Position numbers and translations under genes: made by a program. Below, in pieces: positions 42,561 through 51,789 of a DNA stretch of 64,000 nt. The notes beneath the pieces are model-generated. The model was not told the origin of the DNA, searched no databases, and saw only the letters and a program-made list of their open reading frames with translations. The stretch's first letter is position 1; the number at the start of each line of letters is the position of its first letter. The stretch lies in assembly GCA_038850275.1 (NCBI GenBank), contig JAWCLZ010000002.1:1-64000 (forward strand), read 5' to 3'. This stretch comes from JAWCLZ01 sp038850275. GTDB lineage: Archaea > Halobacteriota > JAWCLZ01.

Positions 42561-43810
42561 GATTCAGCCTCCCTCTCCCTCTCCCTCTCTATTTCCTCGC
42601 TGGTTACCCTAGCCACTTTCGCTAGCTGGCGCTTGGTTATCACTAGAGGTGGGAGGAATCTCAATATTCTCTCAGAAGTGCAGTTAATTAAAACTCCCCT
42701 CTCTCTAGCTCGATTTATGATTCCACTGCCCTCTACATTTAACTCTATTCCTACCATGAGTCCCAGTCCTCTTATATCGCGTACCAAATTTGATGTGCAC
42801 TTCTCCCTGAGCAAGCCTATGAAATACCCCCCCTTCTCCTTAGCTTTCTCCACTAATCTATCTCTCTTAATTGCTTGAATCGTGGCTAGAGCTGCTGCGC
42901 ATGCAAGGGGATTGCCCCCAAATGTCGAGGCGTGGTCGCCTTTTTCAAATTTAGAAGCAATTTCTTCCCTTGCTAGCATTGCTCCAATTGGGAAACCACT
43001 GCCAAGTGCTTTAGCAAGTGTTAATATATCTGGCTCAATGCCAAAGTGCTCATAAGCAAACCACTTGCCAGTGCGACCAAAGCCAGTTTGCACTTCATCC
43101 AATATTAGTAGGACATTTTTTTCATCGCAAATTTCTCTAACTTGCTTGAGGTAGTCTTTATCTGGAACTATTACCCCTCCCTCTCCCTGCACTGGTTCAA
43201 GTATAACTGCAGCTGTATCTTGAGTTATTGCACTTGAAATTGCTTCGGGATTATTGTATTTCACAAATTTTACGCATGGTATTAAAGGTTCAAATGGCTT
43301 GCGATATCTCTCTTTATGCGTTACACTTAAAGCACCCATAGTTCGCCCGTGGAAAGAGCCCTCGCAGGCGATGATTTCCTTTTTGCCAGTTGCTTTTCTA
43401 GCTAGCTTAAGAGCAGCTTCATTTGCTTCTGCACCGGAGTTTGCATAGAATACTCTATCAAGCTTAGTTAGTTCAACTAGAGCTTCAGCGAGTTTCACCT
43501 GCTCCTCAGTGTAGTAGATATTTGAAATGTGCATGAGTCTTTGTACTTGTAACTTAATTGCTTCAACCACGAGGTCGTGGCAGTGTCCAGTACTGCAAAC
43601 CGCTAATCCAGCGAAGCAGTCGAGGTATTCCCTGCCTTCAACATCCCAAACAAGCGCTCCCTTTCCACGTGCTATTACTAAAGGCTGCCTAGTATAGGTT
43701 TGCATTATGCATTTTGCTTCTCTTTCAATTATTTCTTTAGTTCTCTCAATTTTCTCTTTGGTTCTAATAAAATCAACTCCCTTAATCTCGATATGGAATT
43801 TCAATCTCAA
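42557..43810 (-). CDS. argD: Acetylornithine-type aminotransferase, class III
   Basis: Up to 417 residues: FAGLAVCSTGHCHDLVVEA, EACEGSFHGRTMGAL-like region, LILDEVQTGFGRTGK and LAKALGSGFPIGAML with the PLP lysine. It may act on acetylornithine or a related amine. The true start is unclear: TTG 43810 and TTG 43804 overlap the RNase Z gene, the next ATG is at 43705 inside the family core, and a good ribosome-binding site (AAGGGAGTTGA) precedes an ATT at 43768. The C-terminus (REREREAES) comes from a hexamer repeat. Confidence 0.9.
   Translation of the reverse strand: MRLKFHIEIKGVDFIRTKEKIERTKEIIEREAKCIMQTYTRQPLVIARGKGALVWDVEGREYLDCFAGLAVCSTGHCHDLVVEAIKLQVQRLMHISNIYYTEEQVKLAEALVELTKLDRVFYANSGAEANEAALKLARKATGKKEIIACEGSFHGRTMGALSVTHKERYRKPFEPLIPCVKFVKYNNPEAISSAITQDTAAVILEPVQGEGGVIVPDKDYLKQVREICDEKNVLLILDEVQTGFGRTGKWFAYEHFGIEPDILTLAKALGSGFPIGAMLAREEIASKFEKGDHASTFGGNPLACAAALATIQAIKRDRLVEKAKEKGGYFIGLLREKCTSNLVRDIRGLGLMVGIELNVEGSGIINRARERGVLINCTSERILRFLPPLVITKRQLAKVARVTSEEIEREREREAES
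42568..42590. repeat. Hexamer tandem repeat at the argD 3' end
   Basis: CTCCCT is repeated almost four times and encodes the alternating Arg-Glu tail of ArgD, ending a few bases before its stop. Confidence 0.85.
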
Positions 43811-44696
43811 GTAGATCTCTAGCTACAAGTGAATTACTGAATACCTTTCTCGCTTCTTCGAGAAGGGGTGTTGGATCAGCTGAATATCTAGAGCTTATAT
43901 GGGTTAATATAAGCTGCCTCACCCCTGCTTTCTTTGCAATCTCCGCTGCTTCAAAAGCTGTGCTGTGCTTGGTTTCAATCGCCCAATCCTGCATATCACT
44001 GGTGAGAGTGCCATCGTGTATTAAGAGATCTGCATTTTTACTTGCATTTAAAATTGCTTCACAAGGTCTAGTGTCACCACTATAAACCACAATTCTACCC
44101 GCTCTAGGTGGACCTATTACTTCCTCTGGCTTTATAACTTTACCTTTAATATTTATAGTTTCACCCCTTTGAAGTTTGCCGAAAAGCGGACCTGGAGGTA
44201 TGCCCAGTTCTATAGCTCTCTCTCTATTGAATCTCCCTTGCCTTGGTTTCTCCCTCAATACATAGCCCAAGCTGGGCACGCTATGCTCAGTTTTAACTGC
44301 CTCTATCCAATATTCCCCTCTATCTAGAGTGTCCCCGTGTTTAAGCTCAATTGCTTTAACTTCAAATGCAACATCATTGAATCCTAGCTTGGATAGCAAT
44401 TCTATGAATTCTTTTGCATATCTAGGGCCGTATATCTCAAGAGGCTGCACTCTGCCTTGGAAATTCATGGTCTGAAGTAGCCCTGGTATCCCAAGCACGT
44501 GATCCGCGTGGAAATGGGTTATGAAAATAGCTGTTAGATTCATCATCCCTGTTTTCCCACGCATCATTTGCTGCTGCGTGCCCTCTCCACAGTCGAACAT
44601 TATGAGTTCTCCTTTTCGATTGATCAATATAGAACTTGGGTTTCTCTCTATCGTTGGAAGTGCACCTGCTGTGCCTAGGAATGTTACTCGCAGCAT
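43782..44696 (-). CDS. rnz: Ribonuclease Z
   Basis: 304 residues of short-form RNase Z, a metallo-beta-lactamase-fold enzyme that removes tRNA 3' trailers. The zinc motif THFHADH is at 60-66 (H61, H63, D65, H66); GDTRPCEAIL and the later HSTAFEAAEIA supply further ligands. tRNA-Arg in this window does not encode CCA, so 3' trimming by this enzyme followed by CCA addition is needed. Confidence 0.95.
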   Translation of the reverse strand: MLRVTFLGTAGALPTIERNPSSILINRKGELIMFDCGEGTQQQMMRGKTGMMNLTAIFITHFHADHVLGIPGLLQTMNFQGRVQPLEIYGPRYAKEFIELLSKLGFNDVAFEVKAIELKHGDTLDRGEYWIEAVKTEHSVPSLGYVLREKPRQGRFNRERAIELGIPPGPLFGKLQRGETINIKGKVIKPEEVIGPPRAGRIVVYSGDTRPCEAILNASKNADLLIHDGTLTSDMQDWAIETKHSTAFEAAEIAKKAGVRQLILTHISSRYSADPTPLLEEARKVFSNSLVARDLLEIEIPYRD

Positions 44697-44796
44697 GCGT
44701 ATTTTTTAATGAAATGTTGTGATATTTGTAGCTTTTCGCTGTTTTCGGTGTTTTTGCTGGCAAAGCTATTAATTCCTTTGAGAAAGATTTAAATGG

Positions 44797-45597
44797 GTGG
44801 ATATTTTGCCGCGTGAACTTGGACTTTACTACATCTCAAAGCCAGATTCAAAGCTTGCTTGGTTTAAATTTCAATTGAGAGACGAAAAAGGCGCTGTTGC
44901 GAGATGCACAGATGTATTAGCTAAGAGAGGCGCTGATTTGATCTTCGGTTATTTCGAAGTAATGGAGAGAGGTAGAACTGGGAAGTACATTGCATTTGCT
45001 GAATTAAAGAAAGAAGCTGATTTGAATAACTTGGTCAAGAATTTAAAGAGCTTAGATGTTGTTCTAGATCTAGAGTACCACACAGCTAAAAAAGTGATCT
45101 TCCAAACCGCGGAATTCCCACTTACATTGCTCGGTAGCAGGGCATTTATAGCTCGCTCTGAAACCTTTGTAGAGATGATGAAAACAATTGAAGAGAGCTC
45201 CCATAGGCCGAGTGAGTTAATTTTCCTATCAGGATTAAAATCAGGCATGAATACCGCGAGGCATTTTTCTGAGAAAATAGGGCTAACTAGGGAGAATGCA
45301 ATTGAAATCTTAATTGGACTTCTATTTGCAGCTGGCTGGGGGAAGCTATATGTTGACTTAGATCTCGATTCACTATCAGGCTATATTACAGTTAAGGATT
45401 CATTCATCGCTGACGCCTATGGAGCTGCTGCCTCGCCTAAATGTAACTGGTTAAGTGGCTTCTTAAGTGGTTTTTTCACAGTGATATTCAAAGAAGAAAT
45501 ATTCGTAAAGGAGATAAAATGCAAAGCAGTCAAGGGAGATGCTTGTGTACATCGAATGATGCGCGCTAGAGATAAAGAAGCGGAGGGGAGATTTTGA
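44797..45597 (+). CDS. ACT-like plus V4R domain sensor protein
   Basis: 266 residues. An N-terminal ACT-like fold (AWFKFQLRDEKGAVARCTDV, then GRTGKYIAFAEL) is followed by a central helical region and a C-terminal V4R domain (SGFLSGFFTVIFKEEIFVKE, ending in KAVKGDACVHRM with the typical G-x-x-x-C pattern). V4R domains bind hydrophobic or small ligands and often sit with regulators. It overlaps the GH15 gene by four bases, so the sensor may report on sugar or another metabolite for the enzyme. No DNA-binding domain. The start is GTG. Confidence 0.8.
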   Translation: MDILPRELGLYYISKPDSKLAWFKFQLRDEKGAVARCTDVLAKRGADLIFGYFEVMERGRTGKYIAFAELKKEADLNNLVKNLKSLDVVLDLEYHTAKKVIFQTAEFPLTLLGSRAFIARSETFVEMMKTIEESSHRPSELIFLSGLKSGMNTARHFSEKIGLTRENAIEILIGLLFAAGWGKLYVDLDLDSLSGYITVKDSFIADAYGAAASPKCNWLSGFLSGFFTVIFKEEIFVKEIKCKAVKGDACVHRMMRARDKEAEGRF

Positions 45598-47537
45598 TAC
45601 AGCAGCCAAATGCAATTCTCGGGAACTCAAGAATATTGGTAACCATCGGCTCCAGAGGAGAGCTTTTAGCTTTTTTTTATCCTCGCATTGATTATGCTCA
45701 AAATATTGAAGAATCTCTGGCTGGGGTTTATTCTGAGGGGAGAATGCTATGGGTAAATGAGGAATGGGAATCAAGGCAAGTTTATTTAGAGGATTTAAAT
45801 ATCCTTCATACCAATTTACATCACCCATTGGGAATTTACATAGAAATCGAGGATATGGTTCTCCCTGAGGGAGCTGTGTTGGTTAGGAGGTTTAAAATTT
45901 CTACATGCAGAAATTTGAAGGCGAAGTTCTTCTACTATTTAAATTTCACTATTGGTGAGCATAGAACTAAGAACTCTGGATTTTGCGATCCCTCTGGAAT
46001 TATAATGCATTATTGGCAGAACATAAACATTGGCCTAGCGAGCAATCCCAGTTTTGAGGAGTGGCAGATTGGTAAAGCCATAGATACAGCTTGGTGGACA
46101 AATGCCAAGCTGGATTCAGAAGATGGCTTTCTTAGGGGAAATAGAGAGGAAATAGGCTATGTGAATGCAAGTGTAAGTTGGAAACTCGATTTAACGCCAG
46201 AATGCAAAATGGAAATAATATTATTTCTAGCGGCAGCGAGCAATCGCTTTAACTTGAAGAAGGAGATTCAAAGAATTAAGGAAATTCCATATGAAGAATT
46301 ACAGACTCAAACCAAGAATCATTGGCTTCAGTGGCTCTCGAGGGCTAGGGAACTTAAATTGAAGGAGTATCAATCCATTTATAAACGCTCATTGCTTGTG
46401 CTCTCGCTATTAAGGGATAAACAATTTGGCAGCTTCATAGCTGCTCCTGAGTTTGACCATTTCTATGAAAAAAGCGGGGGATATGGTTATTGTTGGAATA
46501 GAGATGCCACGCATATGGCTCTTGCTCTTGATGCAGCTGGTTATATTGAAGCTGGCGAGGCCTTTGCAGCTTGGTGCAGAAAAATGCAGCTTGAAGATGG
46601 CTCTTGGTTTCAGAGGTATTGGGTAAATGGCGAGCTTGCACCAAGCTGGGGGAACTTTGATTTCTCAACTCAACTTGATCAAGTTGGCTGCACCCTGCAT
46701 TTTTACCTAGAGCACGCTAGATATCTTCCTGACAAGTTGGGATATTTTCAATCAATATGGAAAAGCGTAGAGAGAGGAGCTGAATATATAATGAGGAGAA
46801 CAGAAAGGGGATTGCATGATATCTGCGTTGATCTATGGGAGAGCCACTTTGGATCCTTCACTTATACCAATGCAGCTCTATATAGAGGACTATTAAGCGC
46901 GGCTGAAATTGCAAGCGCAGTTGGAGAGAAAAACCTAGCTGAGAAATGGCGAGCGAGAGCGATGTTGATCAAGCAAGAGCTTTTAAATAAATTCTGGCTA
47001 AAGGAGGGGTATTTTGCGAGGGGAATAATCAATGGAAAGTTGGATAAAACCTATGATGCAAGTTTCCTTGGACTGCTCGAGCCATTTGAATTGTTAGACT
47101 TGAGAAACAACGAGGAGCGATCCATGCTAGAACAAGCCATCCTTTTAATTGAAAAGAAACTCGGGATTTATGTGAATGAAGGAATTGGAATAAAGCGATT
47201 TGAGGGTGATGAATACATAGGAGGGAATCCTTGGACTATTACTACTCTTTGGTATGCAATTGTACTTCTAAAACTCGCTAGTTTTTACTTGAATAGCGAT
47301 CAAGACAAGGCAGATCACTATTTTAAAAAAGCAGTTGCATGTATGGAATGGTGCCAGCGAGGGAGCACTAGCACTGGGCTTCTACCTGAGCAAGTTGATC
47401 GCTTCACTGGCAAACCAACTTGGGCAACTCCAATTGGCTGGGCTCACGCTTTAGTCATCAAATGCCTTCTTTTAATGGAGGAATTAAAATTTAGAAAATT
47501 GGAAATTGGGAAATTAGAAATTAGAAATCAAAATTAA
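45594..47537 (+). CDS. GH15 glucoamylase-type glycoside hydrolase
   Basis: 647 residues: an N-terminal beta-sandwich (1-250) and an (alpha/alpha)6 barrel. The barrel has YGYCWNRDATHMALALDAAGY, the general acid E416 in DLWESHFG and the general base E599 in LLPEQVDRFTGKPTWATPIG. Members hydrolyse alpha-glucans or trehalose from the non-reducing end; the exact substrate is not readable. There is no signal peptide, so it acts in the cytoplasm, likely on stored glycogen. TTG start after GGAGGGGAG. Confidence 0.92.
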   Translation: MIQQPNAILGNSRILVTIGSRGELLAFFYPRIDYAQNIEESLAGVYSEGRMLWVNEEWESRQVYLEDLNILHTNLHHPLGIYIEIEDMVLPEGAVLVRRFKISTCRNLKAKFFYYLNFTIGEHRTKNSGFCDPSGIIMHYWQNINIGLASNPSFEEWQIGKAIDTAWWTNAKLDSEDGFLRGNREEIGYVNASVSWKLDLTPECKMEIILFLAAASNRFNLKKEIQRIKEIPYEELQTQTKNHWLQWLSRARELKLKEYQSIYKRSLLVLSLLRDKQFGSFIAAPEFDHFYEKSGGYGYCWNRDATHMALALDAAGYIEAGEAFAAWCRKMQLEDGSWFQRYWVNGELAPSWGNFDFSTQLDQVGCTLHFYLEHARYLPDKLGYFQSIWKSVERGAEYIMRRTERGLHDICVDLWESHFGSFTYTNAALYRGLLSAAEIASAVGEKNLAEKWRARAMLIKQELLNKFWLKEGYFARGIINGKLDKTYDASFLGLLEPFELLDLRNNEERSMLEQAILLIEKKLGIYVNEGIGIKRFEGDEYIGGNPWTITTLWYAIVLLKLASFYLNSDQDKADHYFKKAVACMEWCQRGSTSTGLLPEQVDRFTGKPTWATPIGWAHALVIKCLLLMEELKFRKLEIGKLEIRNQN

Positions 47538-47555
47538 AAATTAAAAATTAATTAT
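47495..47555. repeat. Degenerate 8-9 base repeats between convergent genes
   Basis: Units such as AAATTGGA, AAATTAGA and AAAATTAA follow one another across the end of the GH15 gene and the 21-base gap to the glycosyltransferase stop. They encode the repetitive KLEIGKLEIRNQN tail of the hydrolase. Confidence 0.75.
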
Positions 47556-47558
47556 TAT

Positions 47559-48809
47559 CTATCGATGTCTTTGAATTACTTCTTCATAAACCCTTATGGT
47601 TTCTCTAGCGGTTTTTTCCCAAGTAAAGTTATCAAGCACCCTCGCTCTTGCATTTTCGCCCAAGATTTTTCTAGTTACATCGATCTTCAATAATTCTATT
47701 GTAAATCTTGCGATATCATTTGGGTCATATGGATTTATATGCGCTCCACATCTATTTGTGCCACTTGGTATAACTTGTTCCCTCAACCCAGAGGTACCAG
47801 TTGCTCCCACTACCACTGGCTTAGCCATACTCATTGCTTCAGTGCATACAATTCCAAATGGCTCATATTTCGAGGGAAGAACAACTACATCGCTCGCTGC
47901 GTAGTGCAATATTCTTTCCTCCTCGCTTACATATTTAAATTCAAGCACCACGCGATTTTGAATACCCAAGCTTGAAACCATGTGCTTAATCATATCCTCT
48001 TGATCGCCTCTGCCGAGGATGACGAGCTTTGCATTTGGCACTTCTTTTAAAATCAATGGCATGGCTTGAACTAGACTATCCGCTCCTTTAACCCAAGTGA
48101 GGCGGCCTACAAAGAGAATCATAAGTTCTCCTTTCTCAATTCCAATTGCTTCTTTAAATTTTAAGATCTCTGCCTCTCCATATTTAGCTGGATTATACTT
48201 CATAGGGTCAACGCCATTGTATATCACTCGAATTTTCTTTTCATCATAGCCAAGCCTCATTAGTTCATCCCGCATTGCATAGCTCACGGTTATAATTAAA
48301 TCTGCTTCATTAGCAGCAAGGCGCTCTATAGCTTTAATGGTTGGAGATCCATTCCAAGCTCTACCCTGCTCGGTGGAATGCAGGTGGAATACAAATGGGA
48401 GCTTCAATGCTTTTCTCACGATCAATGCTCCAATTGCAGAAAGCCAGTCATTTGCTACAATTATATCAAAAGCTCGCTTTTCCTTTTTAACTAAGTCATT
48501 GAGGAGCTTTGTGGATGAGAGAAAATTATAGAGCATGGTCTCGCAAAATAGCTCCCTCGCTCCCTCTGACCATTTCTTCACATCCTCTGGAATCATGAGG
48601 GGTAGTATATCAGTTGCATCCACTAATAAGGGTCTATGTACCTCTAAGCCTTGAGATCTATATACAGTTGGATCATCCCCAGTATTTCTCGAGAAAATAG
48701 TTAAATTATGCCCTGACTTTATGAATTGCTTAGACATCTCCATAGCATAAGTACCTAGCCCACCTCTGAAGTATGGCGGGAATTCATCTACGAAGTAAAG
48801 AATATTCAT
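47559..48809 (-). CDS. Glycosyltransferase, GT4/glycogen-synthase-like
   Basis: 416 residues of GT-B fold. The N-terminal PPYFRGGLGTYAMEM resembles the ADP-glucose-binding loop of starch and glycogen synthases; the C-terminal domain has FVGRLTWVKGADSL and PSKYEPFGIVCTEAMSM with the nucleotide-sugar glutamates. It faces the GH15 hydrolase, so synthesis and breakdown of an alpha-glucan is a fair inference. Its ATG overlaps the priL stop by four bases. Confidence 0.88.
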   Translation of the reverse strand: MNILYFVDEFPPYFRGGLGTYAMEMSKQFIKSGHNLTIFSRNTGDDPTVYRSQGLEVHRPLLVDATDILPLMIPEDVKKWSEGARELFCETMLYNFLSSTKLLNDLVKKEKRAFDIIVANDWLSAIGALIVRKALKLPFVFHLHSTEQGRAWNGSPTIKAIERLAANEADLIITVSYAMRDELMRLGYDEKKIRVIYNGVDPMKYNPAKYGEAEILKFKEAIGIEKGELMILFVGRLTWVKGADSLVQAMPLILKEVPNAKLVILGRGDQEDMIKHMVSSLGIQNRVVLEFKYVSEEERILHYAASDVVVLPSKYEPFGIVCTEAMSMAKPVVVGATGTSGLREQVIPSGTNRCGAHINPYDPNDIARFTIELLKIDVTRKILGENARARVLDNFTWEKTARETIRVYEEVIQRHR

Positions 48810-49852
48810 ATTTCCACTCTCTTTTTCTCCTTTTCTAACTCTTTTATTCCCTTATTCTTAAACTCGATTTTCTTTCTATAATAACTCAGCGGATGCGTTA
48901 TTGAACTGCAGATTTTATCCCTCCCCAAGCAGTTCCCGTAAGTTGCCATTGTTGAACAGCTAGGCGTGGTATACGCAGTTCCGCTTTTACCTGAGATATG
49001 CTCAACTTGATACCTAGTTTTTCCTTCATCGAAATCTGGAAGGGCTTTGAAAACCTCTATTACCTCCTCAACCTTCATGCCTATGTTAAGTAGAAAAGCA
49101 GTTAGCGCGAACCTCGCTGAATGCGGTAGATTTATTCCCATACTTGTATTTCTCAATAAAGAAGCCATGCAGGGGGGAAAGCAATCGACCTCTACGCTCT
49201 GTAGCTTCCCATGTTCATAGCGTGACTTCTGCTTGAGAAGCCTAGCGCTAACCATATTTACTTCGCTTGAGAGGAGCTTTCTTATTTCCATAGGCACTTC
49301 CAGTGGAAGTGAATTTTGAATTTTTCTGCGAATGGCTTCCTGCATTAGCCTAGCGATTTCATTCTTAGAGATTGCCACTTTACCTAACTGAAGCCTTCTA
49401 TTAACCAATTTCCACTTGGCATCTTGAATTCCACTTGCTAGATGAAGGTAAATAGGGAAGGGGAGATAGATTTGTGAATTCCAAATAACTTTGATTTTCA
49501 AGTCCTCGCAGATTTCTCTTAAGACATCGTTTTCTTCTTCTTTTAAATATTGATATGCAGCTTTGGCCTCAGCAAGTGCATATCTCCGGGTTAAATAGGG
49601 ATCGTTTAAAATGGATATAATTATCCTTGCAATTGGATATGAATAAAGCTCCACTTCCAATAGAATCTCTTCTTTAAAATTAGGCTTTTTGATTTCTCCA
49701 TCTAGGGCTTGAAGTATTCTCTCCACTGCTCTTCTTCTAACTTTTTTTGCAAAATAGTCATCAGTCAATAAACTTTCAATTTTCCTATTGGATTGCCTCA
49801 CGAATTCATGAACCTTGGTGGTGAAGGGATATTTTACTAAAAATGGAAGCAT
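48806..49852 (-). CDS. priL: DNA primase large subunit
   Basis: About 348 residues. The C-terminal iron-sulfur domain has cysteines in VDCFPPCMASLLRN, TPSCSTMATYGNCLG and RDKICSSITHPLSYY, four of which hold a [4Fe-4S] cluster. With PriS, absent here, it starts DNA synthesis. I use ATG 49852, one base after the PCNA stop, rather than a TTG inside the PCNA gene. Confidence 0.94.
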   Translation of the reverse strand: MLPFLVKYPFTTKVHEFVRQSNRKIESLLTDDYFAKKVRRRAVERILQALDGEIKKPNFKEEILLEVELYSYPIARIIISILNDPYLTRRYALAEAKAAYQYLKEEENDVLREICEDLKIKVIWNSQIYLPFPIYLHLASGIQDAKWKLVNRRLQLGKVAISKNEIARLMQEAIRRKIQNSLPLEVPMEIRKLLSSEVNMVSARLLKQKSRYEHGKLQSVEVDCFPPCMASLLRNTSMGINLPHSARFALTAFLLNIGMKVEEVIEVFKALPDFDEGKTRYQVEHISGKSGTAYTTPSCSTMATYGNCLGRDKICSSITHPLSYYRKKIEFKNKGIKELEKEKKRVEI

Positions 49853-49853
49853 C

Positions 49854-50594
49854 TTAATCTGTTTCAATTCTAGGAGCTATGAGATAGCTCACTGAGCCAT
49901 TGCCATTTGCTATTTCAAAATCGAATTTAACTGGATAGTCCTTGCCTAGATAAATTGTTACCTCCTTTGCCTTAGCAATTGCTTTGCTCACATCGCTTAA
50001 GTAATCCAAGGAAAAGAGAGAGCGTACATCCCCAGCGCTGGTGAGGCTTATTAGCTTGTCCCTTGAGATTTCAAGGCGAACTTTATCAGTATCCCCCTCT
50101 GCCTCCATGTAGAAGATATCGCCTTTCACGCCAAGTGCCATGTGGTCTCCAATTTTCTCACTTGCCTTCACTGCTCTGCGAAGCTCACTACCATCAACCA
50201 CTATTCTCGCAGGTAGTTCTAAATTTGGCACCTTTGGTTCTTTCCTAATTGTAGAGGGATCAAGCAATGAAAGGGTGTAGATAAGCCCACCTATTTTTAT
50301 TTTAAGCTTGTGAGCAACCTCATCGAGCTCAAGTTCCACTAAATCACCCTTATTAGCCATTCCAAGTATATCCCCAAGCTTGATGAGATCAATTCCAATC
50401 TCGCCCTCCGTGCTTTCATATGATGCAAAAGCTTGAGGGCTTAAGCTAAAAGACACCATAGCGACATTCGCGGGATCTACAGCTCTTAATGAAATTCCAT
50501 CCTTGCTTAGTTTAAATTTGGCTTCATCAACAAGCGTGGCAATTGCCTCGATTGAGTCCTTCAAAATATCTGCTTCAATAACAGCTTTGAACAT
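49854..50594 (-). CDS. pcn: PCNA sliding clamp
   Basis: 246 residues: FKAVIEADILKDSIEAIATL, ISLRAVDPANVAMVSFSL, the inter-domain region, and a C-terminal acidic IAPRIETD. A homotrimeric ring that tethers polymerase and other factors. ATG 50594 with GGAGAGGAG six bases upstream is the family start; an earlier ATG at 50612 is unlikely. It leads the operon pcn-priL-glycosyltransferase. Confidence 0.96.
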   Translation of the reverse strand: MFKAVIEADILKDSIEAIATLVDEAKFKLSKDGISLRAVDPANVAMVSFSLSPQAFASYESTEGEIGIDLIKLGDILGMANKGDLVELELDEVAHKLKIKIGGLIYTLSLLDPSTIRKEPKVPNLELPARIVVDGSELRRAVKASEKIGDHMALGVKGDIFYMEAEGDTDKVRLEISRDKLISLTSAGDVRSLFSLDYLSDVSKAIAKAKEVTIYLGKDYPVKFDFEIANGNGSVSYLIAPRIETD

Positions 50595-50689
50595 CTTTCT
50601 CCTCTCCATCAATCGAAATCAAAATACAATAGACAGATGCTAAGTTATATTTTTCGCTTGCTTATTATTCCTTAATTATATCCGCTTTT

Positions 50690-51010
50690 TTAATTGTACT
50701 CCCGCCAAGTTCTCTTGCACTTTGTACAGCGGAAGAAGCGAACTTCACTTTCATCACTCCTACGAAGCTGACGGATCCACCAATAGGCTTCTGAGTTGCC
50801 GCACTCAGGGCATTTTGCATTAGTCACTGGGAGAACTGCGAATTCATCCTCAATTAAACGCTGCAGCTTTTCACGTCCCTCAGTCTTGGAAATGTAATGA
50901 TTATTGTTGAATGGTATTTCCTCTCCACATTTTCTACATCGATATATCTTGAGTTCTCCCTCCCTCATAGGTAGCATGAGGCTTTTGCATTTAGGGCAGA
51001 ATTCCACCAT
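50690..51010 (-). CDS. tfs: Transcription factor S
   Basis: 106 residues: an N-terminal zinc ribbon (FCPKCKSLMLPM, YRCRKCGEE) and a C-terminal TFIIS-type ribbon (KCPECGNSEAYWWIRQLR, acidic DE in RRSDESEVRFFRCTKC). TFS makes stalled RNA polymerase cleave its transcript; the acidic pair does the chemistry. ATG 51010 has GGTGA just upstream. It lies 5' of pcn and priL, a grouping also seen in other euryarchaea. Confidence 0.94.
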   Translation of the reverse strand: MVEFCPKCKSLMLPMREGELKIYRCRKCGEEIPFNNNHYISKTEGREKLQRLIEDEFAVLPVTNAKCPECGNSEAYWWIRQLRRSDESEVRFFRCTKCKRTWREYN

Positions 51011-51079
51011 GGTCACCAGAATAAATTGTAGATTTTTAATTAGTTGTAATTAATTATAAGCTTGATGGTCTCCATATTT

Positions 51080-51709
51080 TTATCTCTTAACACTTACCCT
51101 TCCCTTGCTTTCAACTAACTTCAAACCAAGCTTGTTTAGATATTCTGCAGCCTCCCCGCTGCCGTGGATTAATAGCTCAGCGATGTCCCACACTTCATCG
51201 ATATCGCACGCTGTATAAAATGAATCATATGCTTTAAAGGAAAGTCCAGCTTCCAAAGCGATTCTTTTATGCTTTAAATAGCTTATTTCATAATAATCAG
51301 CTCTATATTTAGAAGGATGCCTTACTAGCATTATATTCGTGCCCCCTCCCTTCCCAAAGGCTATGACTATGTCTTCCTTGCAAGCAATGATTTCATCTAT
51401 ATGCCTAGGTTGAATTAGAGGTAGATCTGCCATTACAATTAAAATCTCTTCTTTTGCTTTAGCGAATTGCTCATTGATAGCTTCACTTAATCCTTTATCG
51501 CTCACTTCAACCTCAACCTCGGCTTCTATATCCTCCAGCCCTTCTCTACTCATAGCGAGTACTTTAACCTCGCTTACCTTTGATTTCTTAAGCGCTTTTA
51601 TCACATCCTTCAGCATCGCTAGAGCGAATTTTTCCCTCTCCTCTTGATTGAGGAGTGAGGCTAGTCTTGATTTAGCGTTTTGCTTTTTAAAGGGTATGAT
51701 TGCCTTCAT
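51080..51709 (-). CDS. cofC: 2-phospho-L-lactate guanylyltransferase
   Basis: About 209 residues: MKAIIPFKKQNAKSRLASLL, ILIVMADLPLIQPRHID, and FGKGGGTNIMLVRHPSKY. CofC activates phospholactate (or phosphoenolpyruvate) with GTP for F420 assembly. I start at ATG 51709, the family N-terminus; a TTG at 51745 lies within a duplicated segment. It diverges from cofG. Confidence 0.94.
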   Translation of the reverse strand: MKAIIPFKKQNAKSRLASLLNQEEREKFALAMLKDVIKALKKSKVSEVKVLAMSREGLEDIEAEVEVEVSDKGLSEAINEQFAKAKEEILIVMADLPLIQPRHIDEIIACKEDIVIAFGKGGGTNIMLVRHPSKYRADYYEISYLKHKRIALEAGLSFKAYDSFYTACDIDEVWDIAELLIHGSGEAAEYLNKLGLKLVESKGRVSVKR

Positions 51710-51754
51710 TTTACCACAGCTAAGTTTTAATCTCCATTTTACCAAAGCTAAGTT
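51707..51754. repeat. Two 20-base copies at the cofC start, period 28
   Basis: CATTTTACCACAGCTAAGTT at 51707-51726 and a copy with one change at 51735-51754. The duplication carries the start region of cofC, including a second GGTAAAATG block. Confidence 0.85.
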
Positions 51755-51789
51755 AAATTAGTGATCAGTATAATTTTTTTATTGCGACT

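Noticed and set aside
45463..45828. 121-codon minus-strand frame
   Set aside because: It is antisense to the junction of the ACT-V4R and GH15 genes and shows no family features.
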